Positions 23,169 through 30,773 of a stretch of 46,519 bases of DNA are shown one piece after another. This DNA comes from ChocPot-Mid sp043804925 (GTDB taxonomy: Bacteria; Bacteroidota; Ignavibacteria; Kapaibacteriales; UBA2268): positions 1 to 46,519 of the forward strand of contig JAZDIP010000038.1 of NCBI GenBank assembly GCA_043804925.1, given 5' to 3'. Every line of letters starts with the position of its first letter. Position 1 is the stretch's first letter. The notes under the pieces are model-generated. The model had not been told where the DNA came from. It made no database searches and saw only the letters and a program-made list of their open reading frames with translations. The position numbers and the translations under genes are program-made.

Positions 23169-23483
23169 TCAAGAATTCAATTCTTCCGGAAAAATTATTT
23201 GTCCAACCCTGTTTATGTGCTCCCTCAATGCTTCATTTTTTATTGCATTATAATCAATAATATCAAAATAATAAGGTAAAGGCAATTCTTCGTTTAACAA
23301 GGAACTCAATTTTGATACAACGTCCAAATTTATTTGTTCTCCTTTGATGGCAATATCAATATCAGAACCTCTCTTTTTTTTCCCTTTTGCCCTTGAACCA
23401 AAAACGACAGCTTCATCAATCGAAGAAAAACTGCGTATTGCTTCTAAAATTAATTCAATACTATTTTTTGGTAAATCAAGCAT
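23169..23483 (-). CDS. MNT-type minimal nucleotidyltransferase
   Basis: A 104-residue protein with the DNA polymerase beta-like nucleotidyltransferase core: VVFGSRAKGKKKRGSDIDIA, where Gly29-Ser30 bind the nucleotide and Asp41 and Asp43 bind metal. In pairs of this kind the nucleotidyltransferase is usually the antitoxin: it adds AMP to the HEPN toxin and silences it, or the pair acts as an abortive-infection module. Its start overlaps the stop of the HI0074-type partner by 8 bp. The pair interrupts the exopolysaccharide genes between GT2 and Wzi, which suggests insertion. Confidence 0.88.
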   Translation of the reverse strand: MLDLPKNSIELILEAIRSFSSIDEAVVFGSRAKGKKKRGSDIDIAIKGEQINLDVVSKLSSLLNEELPLPYYFDIIDYNAIKNEALREHINRVGQIIFPEELNS

Positions 23484-23889
23484 AATATCTCATCTGAAAA
23501 TATGTATATGCTTTTAACATTGAATCATAATATTTGTTGACAATCAATTCCAATGCCATGTTGAAATTCTCTTCGTCAAAAGTGTGAGAGAGCAGATTCC
23601 TTTTTTCGAGCATATCCATCCAAATCTCTCCGTCATCAATAATTTCAAACTGAAATGACTTCTTAATCACTTCACGTGGAAATTTTGCTATTACTCCTTG
23701 ATTTTCAAGAAAGTCTTTCATTGTCAGCCAAAAAAGCTCCAATGTATATTCAAATCGTTGAACAAGACCTTCTTTACTTAAGTCTGATAGATTTTCAAAA
23801 TCCTTTATTGCACTTTCATATTTAATGAATGCTTTCTCAAGGTTATCGAAACGTTGTTCCCACCTTATATCAATATTTTCCTTATCCAT
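23476..23889 (-). CDS. HI0074-family nucleotidyltransferase substrate-binding protein (HEPN fold)
   Basis: A 137-residue all-helical protein that matches the HI0074 family closely: IRWEQRFDNLEKAFIKYESA, LSKEGLVQRFEYTLELFWLT, DGEIWMDMLEKRNLLSHTFD. The R-N-L-x-S-H-T motif corresponds to the R-x4-6-H motif that makes some HEPN proteins RNases. HI0074 and HI0073 of Haemophilus form a heterodimer of the same kind. It precedes and overlaps the nucleotidyltransferase gene by 8 bp on one mRNA. Whether it is toxic is an inference from studied HEPN/MNT systems. Confidence 0.9.
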   Translation of the reverse strand: MDKENIDIRWEQRFDNLEKAFIKYESAIKDFENLSDLSKEGLVQRFEYTLELFWLTMKDFLENQGVIAKFPREVIKKSFQFEIIDDGEIWMDMLEKRNLLSHTFDEENFNMALELIVNKYYDSMLKAYTYFQMRYYA

Positions 23890-23910
23890 ATTAAATCCTA
23901 AACATAATAT

Positions 23911-25563
23911 TTAAAAATCGGCAAAAGCAAACTTAAGCATAATTAAATGCGTTTTCCGGTCAAGAATCGTTCTGTAGCTATATTCAGCTTCCAAATGAAA
24001 ATCCTTAATAAACTCATAGCTAATCATTGCATCCAATCTGAAGGTCTTTATTAAATTTCCGTCTAAAAAGCTTACTGTATAAGAATCCTCAGGCATTCTT
24101 GTATGCAATGGATTTCCTCCGACATTCTTGACCAGATTCCCCTCTGCATCATATTCGTTAGCTCCGTGTCTTTCCTGACTCAAACGCAAAACAATCGGGT
24201 GATGGCTTCCGAACCACCAATATTTTAGAACTAAAGACAATTCATCTGAATTTGGAAGCAATCCCATCCCTATTAGCAATTCATCATTCGTATAAGAATT
24301 AACGCTATCGAAATGCGAAAAGGTGTAGGGTTCTACTCTTGCATATTCAATTCCTATATCTAGATTATAGGGTAAACTATATTGCAGTCCAAGATTCCAA
24401 GCCGTTTTATTACTCCAATAACCTGTGCCGATTTTTTCAAACCTAATGTCATCAAGCAAAAAACTACCCTTTACTTGTAGTCCGTCTAAAATACGAAAAG
24501 TAATATCTCCACCCATCAGGGAATTATCCCTGTCGTGCAAGGCATGCTCGAGAGATTTGAAAAAGCTGAGAGGATTCAAATAAGCAAGGTCAATTCCACG
24601 CTTTGAATAGATTATACCTTCCCAGAATGATATTTCACCCCAAGCAGGTCTCAGTGCGAATCTATGAGTTACAAGATATTTACCGGGAAATTCAGAATTG
24701 AAGCCGACTTTTTTGTTTGCCCGGTCAACAGCGAGTATCCCTGAATGGGAATATCTGTATTCAAAATTGCTGAACCTCGCACCAAGCGAAAAAGCATCTC
24801 CCGGGGCGGCGTTATCCGATACAAACAATCTTTGCCCAATTCCTGAACCGATTAGTTGAGTCTCTCTGCCTAATACAGCATAAAACCAATCATAATCAAA
24901 TCTTATATGTGATTCACTAAAATCAAAATCACTGTTCAAATCGGCAAATTTAACATTTTGTTGAAGTTTGTCAATTTCTTCAAGAGCAAGATTTCTATCG
25001 CCACTAATTATCGCTCCATTTGTCGCTTGAAGAAAATAGCCGAAATGTTTCCCTAAGGAACCAAAGACTCTGACTCCGAGATTGCCAAGGGTAACATTTC
25101 TGTTTTGGTCATCATCAGAAGAAAATAATGCTTCGATTGAACCAAGAGGTTTTATTCGTACAGAGTTAATCGAGTCTTGAAAATGATAAATAAACTTGTC
25201 ATTATCTTGAAAAAATTTACTGCTTAAAACCTGAATACTATCCGAAGGGCTATAAAAAATAACAGCATTTTCAATAGGCAATACAGCAAATTCCTTTAAA
25301 TGTTCTTCCAAAACGTGTTGTTCAACATGAGTTAATTTCGAAACAGATTTGTTGATTTCCTTGAGAGCATTAATGATTTCATTTCTTTGCAGGGGAAGTT
25401 GAGAAGTACTGAAATGAGGCAATAATCCTCGTGCTTCCGACCTAATCAAAAATTCATAAACAGGATGAGAAACGGGAACATTTTCAACCTGTGATAAAAC
25501 ATTATTGTTGGCAAAAAACAGTAATAACATAGGCACAATTACTGTAGCATTCACTATCTTCAA
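23911..25563 (-). CDS. Wzi-family capsule assembly outer-membrane protein
   Basis: A 550-residue protein with a signal peptide (to VLSQ, about residue 25) and an outer-membrane beta-barrel that ends in Phe (KFAFADF). It fits the capsule assembly protein Wzi family of Bacteroidetes: the early helix region (HPVYEFLIRSEARGLLP), LRPAWGEISFWEGIIYSKRG, LAYLNPLSFFKSLEHAL with DRDNSLMGGD, and barrel strands such as LGLQYSLPYNLDIGIEYARV. Wzi is a surface lectin that helps hold capsule at the outer membrane. It lies between SLBB/Wza (94 bp away) and the nucleotidyltransferase pair, all on the minus strand. Confidence 0.88.
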   Translation of the reverse strand: MKIVNATVIVPMLLLFFANNNVLSQVENVPVSHPVYEFLIRSEARGLLPHFSTSQLPLQRNEIINALKEINKSVSKLTHVEQHVLEEHLKEFAVLPIENAVIFYSPSDSIQVLSSKFFQDNDKFIYHFQDSINSVRIKPLGSIEALFSSDDDQNRNVTLGNLGVRVFGSLGKHFGYFLQATNGAIISGDRNLALEEIDKLQQNVKFADLNSDFDFSESHIRFDYDWFYAVLGRETQLIGSGIGQRLFVSDNAAPGDAFSLGARFSNFEYRYSHSGILAVDRANKKVGFNSEFPGKYLVTHRFALRPAWGEISFWEGIIYSKRGIDLAYLNPLSFFKSLEHALHDRDNSLMGGDITFRILDGLQVKGSFLLDDIRFEKIGTGYWSNKTAWNLGLQYSLPYNLDIGIEYARVEPYTFSHFDSVNSYTNDELLIGMGLLPNSDELSLVLKYWWFGSHHPIVLRLSQERHGANEYDAEGNLVKNVGGNPLHTRMPEDSYTVSFLDGNLIKTFRLDAMISYEFIKDFHLEAEYSYRTILDRKTHLIMLKFAFADF

Positions 25564-25576
25564 AATATTAATCCTT

Positions 25577-25612
25577 TAAACTAATTAAACTCATTAAACT
25601 TATTAAACTATA
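25577..25612 (-). repeat. 9-bp tandem repeat, 4 units
   Basis: TAAACTAAT, TAAACTCAT, TAAACTTAT, TAAACTATA follow one another exactly, so the unit is TAAACTNAT. It lies between the Wzi start and the end of the SLBB gene. It has the same drifting character as the 7-bp arrays but a longer period. The remaining spacer to 25657 shows nothing else. Confidence 0.8.
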
Positions 25613-25657
25613 TTACCCAACAAATCCTAATAACTGTTAACCTTCAATTTGTAATTT

Positions 25658-27388
25658 TTAAGGTCTCGTCCACCAATAAACCAGGTTCAAAAGTGCAAAA
25701 GCTGTTGATGCAAGACTTGACCACATAACCCAAGTCTGTGCTTTAACTTCCGCAGGAATATTTGGAGGAGCAGGGACATAAATTTCATCACCGGCATATA
25801 CTAAAATATCATCTTTGCCTTCAACCCAAATTTTATTCTTACCTCTTATTATCCGGGCTGCATCTTTGTTAGAAGTTTCTGCGTACCCGCCGGCTTTTTT
25901 GACATACCATTCCATATTCTTGCCTTCTACGAACTTTATATATCCGGGATTTTTCACCTGCCCAAAAACAAAAACCGTTTTAGGATTAGAAGGTATCTTG
26001 ACAATATCTCCGTCTCTTAACGAAATATTGGAGTTAACATCTCCTTTGTCAAATAATGCCTCGAAATCACATGCGACACGAGGTTCTCTCATTATAATAT
26101 CAATTTGATATCTTGTAGTATCATAAATTGTAAGACTACTATGCATAAAGTTCTCCATCAACTGAAAGTTAATACTCTTGGGGTCGTTTATGCTGGCATC
26201 CCTGCGTATAATGGTTGCTAACGGCAAATAAGCTTCCGAGGTAAAACCACCACTCATTTCAATAACTTCCTTAATTGTTGATTTATCATTTATCACCTGA
26301 TAAATGCCCGGCTTTTTCACATTGCCAACGACTGAAACAACACCGCTATTAGTTGTCCTCTCTTCCTTTTTCTGCCCGACAATTATGAAACTTCCAGGTT
26401 GCAATTCAATGTCTTCCTGCAATAAGTTCAGTTTTTCGTCAATTTTTAAATCAATTGTTTGGTTATCATTCGGTAAAAACAGACGAACATTATCCATATC
26501 CGCATCTTCTTGTAATCCACCTCCGAATTTCAACAGCAGAGAAGCCATATCCCCTTTTTTAAAAGCAGTAATGAATGGTCTGATTACGCTTCCTGAAATG
26601 CTTATGTTTGTTACTTCCATATTATTGTATGGAACAAAAATCCTGTCCCCTTCACGAATATATGGGTCGTATTTTGCATCATTCAATACCTGGGCTTTTT
26701 CCAAATCCGCTATAACCGAACTTCCATCGCTGTGCAATACTAAAATGTTTCTATTTTGAAATGTAGAATTATAAGGAATGCCACTATTTGAGAACAACTC
26801 ATCGAACTGCTTTTTTTTCTCAATTTTTTGATGAAGCATCGTTCCCTGCTGTAATGTTGTTACGGTTGATGACTGCAGTTGATTGGCAAATCTCATTATT
26901 GTTGAAATCTTATATGAAGCCGGATAAGTGTATGTCCCAGGATTTCCGACATTCCCCGTAACTTCGATAATCACATTCCTTGGTCTGTAAAGAGAAACAA
27001 AAGCCAAAGCATCTTTGGTATTGCCGGTTATTTTCGATAAAATTAATTCTCTTGCCTCTGCTAAAGTTTTCCCTTTCAGGTCAACCTCACCAATGCGGGG
27101 TACAATCAATTTATTCTCAGGAGTAACTATAGTTATGTCTTTTTGAGTCATGGACGAGAGATTTTGAATCATTATAATATCCCCCGGACCTACAAAGTAA
27201 CTTTCTGCCTCTACCACATTACCGAAAGGCATTGCCATAGTATTTGTCAATTGGTCACCATTCAACTGCTCCAAAGCATCGCCTTTCATCATGCTCTCCA
27301 TATCAAAAGAAGAAAGCCCTTTTAGCTGAGAATAGCCCAAATTCAAATTCAGCAAAATACCGAATAATATTAAGAGTATTTTTTTCAT
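25658..27388 (-). CDS. Wza-like polysaccharide export protein with SLBB domains
   Basis: A 576-residue envelope protein. After the signal peptide (to GYSQ, residue 20) there is a Poly_export domain (YFVGPGDIIMIQNL ... LIVPRIGEVDLKGKTLAEAR, about 64-125) and four SLBB-type domains, seen as GNVGNPGTYTYPA, GSVIRPFITAFKKGD, GNVKKPGIYQVINDKST and GQVKNPGYIKFVEGKN. A single membrane or barrel segment closes the protein (TWVMWSSLASTAFALLNLVYWW). Wza-type proteins form the outer-membrane channel for exopolysaccharide. It is the first gene of the minus-strand EPS set (SLBB, Wzi, MNT pair, GT2). Its promoter should lie in 27389-27788. There is no lipobox Cys, unlike E. coli Wza. Confidence 0.9.
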   Translation of the reverse strand: MKKILLILFGILLNLNLGYSQLKGLSSFDMESMMKGDALEQLNGDQLTNTMAMPFGNVVEAESYFVGPGDIIMIQNLSSMTQKDITIVTPENKLIVPRIGEVDLKGKTLAEARELILSKITGNTKDALAFVSLYRPRNVIIEVTGNVGNPGTYTYPASYKISTIMRFANQLQSSTVTTLQQGTMLHQKIEKKKQFDELFSNSGIPYNSTFQNRNILVLHSDGSSVIADLEKAQVLNDAKYDPYIREGDRIFVPYNNMEVTNISISGSVIRPFITAFKKGDMASLLLKFGGGLQEDADMDNVRLFLPNDNQTIDLKIDEKLNLLQEDIELQPGSFIIVGQKKEERTTNSGVVSVVGNVKKPGIYQVINDKSTIKEVIEMSGGFTSEAYLPLATIIRRDASINDPKSINFQLMENFMHSSLTIYDTTRYQIDIIMREPRVACDFEALFDKGDVNSNISLRDGDIVKIPSNPKTVFVFGQVKNPGYIKFVEGKNMEWYVKKAGGYAETSNKDAARIIRGKNKIWVEGKDDILVYAGDEIYVPAPPNIPAEVKAQTWVMWSSLASTAFALLNLVYWWTRP

Positions 27389-27788
27389 ATACTTAATCTC
27401 TCTATAGATAAAAACATAAAATATTTGAAAATTAATAAATTACAAAGTTAATAAAGAAAAGTTTAAAAATCAGCAATTGACAATTAACAATTGATAATTA
27501 ACAAAATATTTTCCTTTAAAACTATATGATATAGTTAAAGATAATTTAACTTAAAACTATAAATCGGTAGAATTTTTCTTATAATTTTTAATTTATAATG
27601 TTTAAAATTGTAATGACGATAAATAAGAGAGAAATATTATTATAATTATAAATAAAATTATACAAATTCACAAAAAGAAAAGTATGTTTAAGGTTATTTG
27701 TAAAGTTTTTTCGGCAAAACAGGTTAATCTCACCTTTTTTCATTAATTTTGTAAGTTTTGACAGAACTTAATACAAAATATAATTATT
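27389..27788. other. 400-bp divergent spacer between the SLBB gene and prfA
   Basis: No gene visible; very AT-rich. It must hold promoters in both directions. A 7-bp array lies at 27474-27508. On the plus strand TAATTTTG (27744-27751) fits the Bacteroidetes -7 box TAnnTTTG with a 32-bp leader to prfA, but no TTTG lies 19-21 bp upstream, so I do not call it. Confidence 0.5.
27474..27508. repeat. Drifting 7-bp tandem array, 5 units, in a divergent spacer
   Basis: CAATTGA, CAATTAA, CAATTGA, TAATTAA, CAAAATA from 27474. This is the one array that is not at a gene 3' end; the nearest genes start, not end, on both sides. Confidence 0.6.
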
Positions 27789-28865
27789 ATGGAAGATAAA
27801 TTAAAATCTATAATTGAACGATACGAAGAAGTTACCAGACTGCTTAATGCGCCGGATGTTGCTAACGATATGAATCGTTACAAGGAAGTATCACGTGAGT
27901 TTAAGCGGCTTTCGCAAATTGCTGAAACATCGAAAAAATATCTGAAAATTTGTGATGATTTATTCTCAAATAAAGAGCTTATAACTTCTGCTTCCACTGA
28001 AAAAGATTTGAAAGAACTTGCTTATGAAGAAAATGAAATGCTCGAAAAGGAGAAGGAATTACTTGACGAAGAATTAAAATTCCTTTTAATCCCGAAAGAC
28101 CCTAATGATACGAAGAACTGTGTGATTGAAATAAGGGCAGGAACCGGCGGAGATGAAGCCGGACTTTTTGTTGGAGATTTATTTAAAATGTACGAAAGAT
28201 TTGCAGAAAAAAAAGATTTAACATTGGAAGTGGTTGAATTCAACGAGAGCGAAAAGGGAGGTTTTAAAGAAATAATTTTCACTCTAAGCGGTGAAGAGGT
28301 TTTCGGAACGATGAAATATGAAAGCGGTGTACATCGTGTCCAGCGTGTTCCGGAGACTGAAGCAAGCGGTAGATTACATACTTCTGCCGCAACCGTTGCT
28401 GTCTTGCCGGAAGCTGAAGATGTAGATATCGAGATAAATGAAGCTGATTTGAGAACTGATATTTTCCGTTCCGGTGGAAAAGGCGGGCAAAACGTAAATA
28501 AAGTTGAAACAGCAGTCCGTCTGGTTCATATTCCAACAGGAATTGTCGTCAAATGCCAGGAAGAAAGAAGCCAGTTGAAAAATAAGCAAAAAGCAATGCG
28601 TTATCTTCGTTCAAAACTTTATGACCTTGAATTACAAAAGCAGCATGACGAAATATCTTCTACAAGAAAGTCCATGGTAAAAAGCGGAGACCGTTCGGAT
28701 AAAATCCGTACATACAATTGGCCCCAGAACCGAGTTACAGACCATCGGCTCGAGGGTGATGCAAAGAATTATTCTCTTAGGGAAGTGATTTTGGGAGAAC
28801 TTGAACCAATTATTCAAAATCTGCAGATTGCTGAAAAAGCAGAATTACTTAAGCAAGGGAACTGA
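27789..28865 (+). CDS. prfA: Peptide chain release factor 1
   Basis: RF1 reads UAA and UAG in the ribosomal A site and releases the peptide. The 358-residue protein has the P-x-T codon-recognition tripeptide as PET (188-190, in VQRVPETEASGR), distinct from the SPF of RF2 in this window, and the GGQ motif at 232-234 whose Gln is the methylated catalytic residue. The GGQ loop reads FRSGGKGGQNVNKVETAVR, the same residues as in RF2 here, rather than the SGAGGQHVN form of E. coli RF1. The end (SDKIRTYNWPQNRVTDHR) is a typical RF1 signature. The gene stands alone, facing glnS tail to tail 35 bp away. The ATG at 27789 has no clear ribosome-binding site. Confidence 0.95.
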   Translation: MEDKLKSIIERYEEVTRLLNAPDVANDMNRYKEVSREFKRLSQIAETSKKYLKICDDLFSNKELITSASTEKDLKELAYEENEMLEKEKELLDEELKFLLIPKDPNDTKNCVIEIRAGTGGDEAGLFVGDLFKMYERFAEKKDLTLEVVEFNESEKGGFKEIIFTLSGEEVFGTMKYESGVHRVQRVPETEASGRLHTSAATVAVLPEAEDVDIEINEADLRTDIFRSGGKGGQNVNKVETAVRLVHIPTGIVVKCQEERSQLKNKQKAMRYLRSKLYDLELQKQHDEISSTRKSMVKSGDRSDKIRTYNWPQNRVTDHRLEGDAKNYSLREVILGELEPIIQNLQIAEKAELLKQGN

Positions 28866-28900
28866 TTTTAAAGAAAAATAGTAAAACTTAATGGGATTAT

Positions 28901-30577
28901 TTATTTTCCGCTTATTTTAGCCCAACTGTCCCTTAATCCGACTGTCCGGTTGAATACTAATTTCTCATCAGTGGAATATTTCATATCAACACAAAAATAT
29001 CCCTTTCTTTCAAATTGGAATTTGTCTCCCGGTTTAGCATCTTTTAAAAAAGGTTCCAACTTTGCATTAACAATCTCTAAAGAATTTGGATTGATATTGT
29101 CCTGAAATCTTTCGGATTGCATTGGGTCTTCATTTATAAATAAGTTTTCATATAACCTGACTTCAGCATCAATACAATGTTTTGCGGAAACCCAATGGAT
29201 AGTTCCCTTAACCCTTCTGCCGTCAGGAGAAGAGCCACCCTTTGTTGCAGGGTCATATGTGCAATGAATTTCCGTAATATTTCCGTCATTATCTTTTATA
29301 ACATTAGTACAAGTTATATAATATGCATAGCGAAGCCGGACTTCGTTTCCCGGGGAGAGCCGAAAGAATTTCTTTGGAGGATTTTCCATAAAATCTTCAA
29401 TTTCTATAAATAGTTCTTTAGAAAACGGTACTTTTCGAGTACCTGCCGATTCGTTTTCAGGATTATTTATAGCATCTAAAAATTCTTCCTCATCTGCAGG
29501 ATAATTGTTAATTATAAGTTTAACGGGATTCAAAACAGCCATAGCTCTTTGTGCTTTTTTATTCAAATCTTCTCGTATGCAAAATTCGAGAAGTGCCAGG
29601 TCAACAACATTTTCTCTTTTTGCAACCCCGATTCTTTCGGCAAACATGCGGATTGATTCAGGAGTATAACCTTTACGTTTCAAACCGGAAATAGTAGGCA
29701 TTCTAGGGTCGTCCCATCCGTCAACATATTTTTCTTCAACAAGCTGCAATAAACGGCGTTTGCTCATGACTGTATAACTAAGATTCAATCTTGCAAACTC
29801 AATTTGCTGAGGATGATAAACATCCAGTTCATCTAAAAACCAATCGTATAATGGCCTGTGGTCTTCAAATTCAAGTGTACAAATTGAATGTGTTATACGT
29901 TCGATGGAATCTGACAAACAATGCGTGAAGTCATACATTGGATAGATACACCATTTATTGCCTGTGCGATGGTGCTCGGAATGTTTTATCCTATATACTA
30001 CCGGGTCACGCATATTAAGGTTTCCTGCCTTCATATCAATCTTAGCCCTTAGAACTTTAGAGCCGTCCGGAAACTCTCCGTTTTTCATTTTTTTAAATAA
30101 CTCGAGATTTTCTTCTATGCTTCTGTTACGGAATGGGCTGTCAGTTCCGGGTTCAGTTAGTGTACCTCTTGTATTTTTTATTTCTTCGGCTGATAGTTCA
30201 CAAATATATGCCTTTCCTTTTTCAATCAATTGAACTGCATATTCATAAAGCTGCTCAAAGTAATCGGAAGCATAATATTCCCTGTCATCCCAGCTAAAAC
30301 CAAGCCATCTGACATCTTCTTTTATCGAATCAACATATTCAACATCTTCCTTAGTCGGATTTGTATCGTCAAATCTTAAGTTGGTTATTCCTCCGAACTC
30401 TTGGGCAACACCGAAATTCAAACAAATTGATTTTGCGTGTCCAATATGTAAATATCCGTTTGGTTCGGGAGGGAAACGCGTTTGAACACGTCCTCCCCAT
30501 TTATTAGTTTTCAAATCTTCTCTTATAATCGCCTTGATAAAATTCGTAGACGTTGTTACTTCATTTTCTCCGTTCAT
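28901..30577 (-). CDS. glnS: Glutaminyl-tRNA synthetase
   Basis: GlnS charges tRNA-Gln with glutamine using ATP in the cytoplasm, so this organism need not rely on the GatCAB route for Gln. The class I signature is complete: FPPEPNGYLHIGHAKSICLN (HIGH motif) and VMSKRRL (KMSKS equivalent). Anticodon-binding beta-barrel segments follow (LRYAYYITCTNVIKD, GTIHWVSAKHCIDAEVRLY), and the C-terminus FNRTVGLRDSWAK is typical. I start at the ATG at 30577, which gives 558 residues beginning MNGENEVTTSTNFIKAIIRE, like E. coli GlnRS, and has AAGGA 7 bp upstream; an ATG at 30628 would add 17 residues and lie in the repeat region. The promoter region overlaps two palindromes. Confidence 0.95.
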   Translation of the reverse strand: MNGENEVTTSTNFIKAIIREDLKTNKWGGRVQTRFPPEPNGYLHIGHAKSICLNFGVAQEFGGITNLRFDDTNPTKEDVEYVDSIKEDVRWLGFSWDDREYYASDYFEQLYEYAVQLIEKGKAYICELSAEEIKNTRGTLTEPGTDSPFRNRSIEENLELFKKMKNGEFPDGSKVLRAKIDMKAGNLNMRDPVVYRIKHSEHHRTGNKWCIYPMYDFTHCLSDSIERITHSICTLEFEDHRPLYDWFLDELDVYHPQQIEFARLNLSYTVMSKRRLLQLVEEKYVDGWDDPRMPTISGLKRKGYTPESIRMFAERIGVAKRENVVDLALLEFCIREDLNKKAQRAMAVLNPVKLIINNYPADEEEFLDAINNPENESAGTRKVPFSKELFIEIEDFMENPPKKFFRLSPGNEVRLRYAYYITCTNVIKDNDGNITEIHCTYDPATKGGSSPDGRRVKGTIHWVSAKHCIDAEVRLYENLFINEDPMQSERFQDNINPNSLEIVNAKLEPFLKDAKPGDKFQFERKGYFCVDMKYSTDEKLVFNRTVGLRDSWAKISGK

Positions 30578-30625
30578 ATCATCCTTAATTTTACAAAATT
30601 CACTTAATTTTTCATAATTCACGTT

Positions 30626-30642
30626 CAACTCCTACGGAGTTG
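30626..30642. repeat. 17-bp palindrome, 7-3-7 design
   Basis: CAACTCC, loop TAC, GGAGTTG: a perfect stem. Palindromes with this word occur widely in Bacteroidetes spacers and resemble REP elements of Y1 (RAYT) transposases. It lies just upstream of the glnS start. Confidence 0.65.
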
Positions 30643-30676
30643 TTGACCACTTCATGAATACCTTGTTACAAACATT

Positions 30677-30693
30677 CAATCGCTATGCGATTG
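30677..30693. repeat. 17-bp palindrome, 7-3-7 design
   Basis: CAATCGC, loop TAT, GCGATTG: a perfect stem, 34 bp from the previous palindrome, with the same stem and loop lengths but another sequence. Confidence 0.65.
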
Positions 30694-30703
30694 TTTAAAA
30701 ATT

Positions 30704-30773
30704 TACTATTGACTACCGACTGTTGACTATCGACTAATATTATTCATTATTCACTTTTCATTATTCACTGAAT
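30704..30773 (-). repeat. Drifting 7-bp tandem array, 10 units, touching a stop codon
   Basis: From 30704: TACTATT, GACTACC, GACTGTT, GACTATC, GACTAAT, then ATTATTC, ATTATTC, ACTTTTC, ATTATTC, ACTGAAT. The 13-mer TTCATTATTCACT occurs at 30743 and 30757, and TTGACTAYCGACT at 30709 and 30723, both 14 bp apart. The array ends at the first base of the stop codon of the DUF4397 gene. Confidence 0.75.

Noticed and set aside
27755..27784. TTGACA and TATAAT boxes in front of prfA
   Set aside because: The spacing is 15 bp and TATAAT ends 4 bp before the ATG, so transcription would begin inside the coding region; sigma-70 consensus boxes are also not the usual promoter in this group.
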